Shown here: positions 13,825-15,773 of the stretch, piece after piece | Layout of the letters: every line of letters begins with the position of its first letter | Numbering within the stretch: position 1 is the stretch's first letter | From: an uncultured Bacillota bacterium | GTDB taxonomy: Bacteria > Bacillota > Clostridia > Tissierellales > Tissierellaceae | Length of the DNA: 15,773 nt | NCBI GenBank assembly: GCA_937951995.1 | Contig: CALGAG010000209.1 | Location: 1-15,773 of the forward strand | Reading direction: 5' to 3' | Made by a program: the position numbers and the translations under genes | The notes under the pieces: generated by a model | The model's input: only the letters and a program-made list of their open reading frames with translations | What the model was told of the DNA's origin: nothing | Database searches by the model: none

Positions 13825-15771
13825 CTATTTTATATTGATATATTTTGGTTTGCTTCTAAACTCGTTGAATCTCTTTCCTCCACCTTCGTAGAACTTGCCG
13901 AAGAACTCAACGAAGATCAGCCTTATGGCATGTACATATGCTCCCAGAAGGGTAAGTCCAAGATTGAAGGTCTGGCCGAAGATGAAGATTATTATGGCAC
14001 CAATAAATCCAATAACTCCACTTCCCGCAACCATTCCAGCCATCATGTTTACCGCACCTGCTATAAATCCTCCAGCAAGTCCCAGGGCCATAAGCCTTGA
14101 ATAGGATACAAAGTCACCTACATAGCCTGATATTCCATACAGGGAGTAGATTCCTCCTCCAATTTTCCCTACCATGCCTTCTGCATCCCTTCCACCTGTC
14201 AGTACAATTCCCACCATTCCAGCTATCATGACAATGAAGCTTATGGTCTTTACAATCTCGGGAAGTGTCATAACTATGTTAAGAAGGTATACTATGGCTC
14301 CCGTCAGGGCCAGATACCAAAGGCCCACATCATACAGGGCATCCTTGGCTTTTCCATTCTGCACAAGGACATATGCCTTAATTCCCAGTGCAAAGTATAT
14401 ATGGATCAAGCCGAATATGATCGACAGTATTAGTAGGGAGTTGTAATCCTCTGCAGGCTCGAACAATCCCGGTAAAGGTATTATCCCTCCAAACAGGGAC
14501 CCGTAAAGGAATCCCCATATTATGACCGAAAAGCTCAGATAGTAGAAAAACCTTACGAAAAGCTTGGTGTTTTCCTTTAGGTTGAACTTTTTAAGGACAT
14601 ACATGGTTCCAATCAGCATTATCAGTCCGTAACCAACATCAGCAGCCATCATGCCAAAGAAGGCAAGGTAGAATGGTGCCAAGAGAGGTGTAGGGTCCAC
14701 TTCGCTGTATTTAGGCATTGCATACATCCCGGTTAGAGATTCAAATGCCTTTGCAAATTTTGAATTCTTCAAAAGGATCGGGGTATCATCGCTTTCCTTC
14801 TCCGCTTCCTTCATTTCCATATAGTAGATGTTATCCAGTCTTTCCCTGATCTTTGTTTCAAACTCCTCTGCCCTGTCTGTAGGTATGTAACCCTTTATGA
14901 CGTCGACATTGTCGGTTGAAACAAAATTTTCAGCTGCAGCTGTCCTTAGCTTCAAGTTGCTAAGGTAGTCGTATACAAGCTCCAGACTTTCCATGTGGGA
15001 GGTCATTGCTCCCAGTTCCTCCTCGACCTCCTCCATCTGTGAATCCAATTCAACGATTCTTTCATTGATCTTTTCCATTTCCATGGCTGGCTTTTCATCA
15101 CCTTGGATGAAAATTTTGGAAAAGCTCGTATTCCTAAGGCCGTCCAGTGCCTTCTTCACTTCGTCTCCATAGGACATGGCCACAATGTACAGGTTGTCCT
15201 TGTCCTCTTCCACCACTTCGTGATATGTCATTTCGAAGCCTGTCATTTCCTCTTCAAGTCTTTCTCTGAGCTTTTTAGGTACTGTGCCTGTGAAAATCTC
15301 AGCCCTCTCTATCCCGTTGATGTCACCAATGGGGATGTCGATTGATTTCCATGGTCTTAGTTCAACCATTCTGGCCCTTGCCTTTTCCTTCTCATGCTTA
15401 AGGGCTTCCCTTCTTCCCCAAAGCTCTTCCACCCCATCAAGTGTTTCCTTGTAATCAATGGATAGTGCCTTTTCTTCCAGCTCATCGAATGTGTAGGCAC
15501 CTACGCCCTCCTGCATGGCCTTGATTCCGGATGGTTTTTCGTGGAATTTTGACAGTATCTTGATGCCGTTTCCTACCCTGTTTATTTGGTCGTCAATTTC
15601 CATTATCCTTTCCGGCACCTTGACATTTTTCAACCCCAGTTCTGATAGGGTTTCGTCTACACCAAGGTTTGTAAAGTGGACATACTCGAATTTCTGAAGC
15701 TCGTGGAGAAGGTCTTCCTTGGATGAATCGAAGGCAAATAAGCTGAACTCGTTCATCTTAACTATTGCCAT
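13825..15771 (-). CDS. ntpI: V/A-type ATPase subunit I (membrane stator, subunit a homologue)
   Basis: Membrane stator carrying the ion half-channels next to the K ring. It has 648 residues, as in the family. The N-terminal half (about 1-345) is cytoplasmic and coiled-coil rich (REALKHEKEKARARM near 121-135; ELDSQMEEVEEELG near 241-254). The C-terminal half (about 362-625) has seven to eight transmembrane helices. Essential channel residues are visible: R559 in SYSRLMALGLA, and H614 and R617 in HAIRLIFVEFFGKFYEGGG. The ATG is two bases from the window edge (TAATG), possibly overlapping the stop of an upstream gene; the start MAIVKMNEF matches the family, so the gene is complete. It is the first ATPase gene in the window. 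Confidence 0.95.
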   Translation of the reverse strand: MAIVKMNEFSLFAFDSSKEDLLHELQKFEYVHFTNLGVDETLSELGLKNVKVPERIMEIDDQINRVGNGIKILSKFHEKPSGIKAMQEGVGAYTFDELEEKALSIDYKETLDGVEELWGRREALKHEKEKARARMVELRPWKSIDIPIGDINGIERAEIFTGTVPKKLRERLEEEMTGFEMTYHEVVEEDKDNLYIVAMSYGDEVKKALDGLRNTSFSKIFIQGDEKPAMEMEKINERIVELDSQMEEVEEELGAMTSHMESLELVYDYLSNLKLRTAAAENFVSTDNVDVIKGYIPTDRAEEFETKIRERLDNIYYMEMKEAEKESDDTPILLKNSKFAKAFESLTGMYAMPKYSEVDPTPLLAPFYLAFFGMMAADVGYGLIMLIGTMYVLKKFNLKENTKLFVRFFYYLSFSVIIWGFLYGSLFGGIIPLPGLFEPAEDYNSLLILSIIFGLIHIYFALGIKAYVLVQNGKAKDALYDVGLWYLALTGAIVYLLNIVMTLPEIVKTISFIVMIAGMVGIVLTGGRDAEGMVGKIGGGIYSLYGISGYVGDFVSYSRLMALGLAGGFIAGAVNMMAGMVAGSGVIGFIGAIIIFIFGQTFNLGLTLLGAYVHAIRLIFVEFFGKFYEGGGKRFNEFRSKPKYINIK

Positions 15772-15773
15772 TA

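Overview
All recognisable genes in this 15.8-kb window lie on the minus strand, so the biological reading order runs from high to low coordinates. Strong AGGAGG-type ribosome binding sites, moderate GC content, a bacterial V/A-type ATPase operon of the enterococcal/clostridial kind, a TRAP transporter binding lipoprotein and several amino-acid-handling enzymes suggest an anaerobic, amino-acid-fermenting Firmicute (Clostridia or Tissierellia). Synergistota cannot be excluded from the sequence alone.

Region 1 (15771 to 7633) is a tightly packed V/A-type ATPase operon in the order I-K-E-C-F-A-B-D, with gaps of 0 to 22 bases or 8-base overlaps. The rotor K subunit carries the residue set known to bind Na+ in Enterococcus hirae NtpK, so this is probably a sodium-pumping or sodium-driven ATPase. 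A long perfect-type hairpin (7573-7628) separates ntpD from an M20D amidohydrolase gene (7554 to 6382), which ends at a clear intrinsic terminator (6308-6341).

Region 2 (6307 to 5922) is the main non-coding stretch. It holds a sigma-A-type promoter (TTGACA, 17-bp spacer, TAGTAT), a 15-bp palindrome at the predicted transcription start, a related 15-bp palindrome about 230 bases upstream, and a leader of about 140 nt with inverted repeats.

Region 3 (5921 to 1) is a same-strand cluster: a PanB-type ketopantoate hydroxymethyltransferase, an unrecognised barrel-like protein with distant U32-peptidase flavour, a divergent Glu/Leu/Phe/Val-type dehydrogenase, an IclR-family regulator, a second M20D amidohydrolase, and the start of a TRAP transporter substrate-binding lipoprotein cut by the window edge. 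No panC, panD or panE is present, so ordinary pantothenate synthesis is not the obvious job. My best inference is an IclR-controlled catabolic module: TRAP uptake of an N-conjugated organic acid or amino acid, amide hydrolysis by M20D enzymes, oxidative deamination by the dehydrogenase, and C-C bond chemistry (possibly one-carbon transfer to tetrahydrofolate) by the PanB homologue, with the barrel protein of unknown role. TRAP transporters are usually Na+-coupled, so the neighbouring Na+-type ATPase is a plausible energetic partner. The substrate cannot be read from the sequence.
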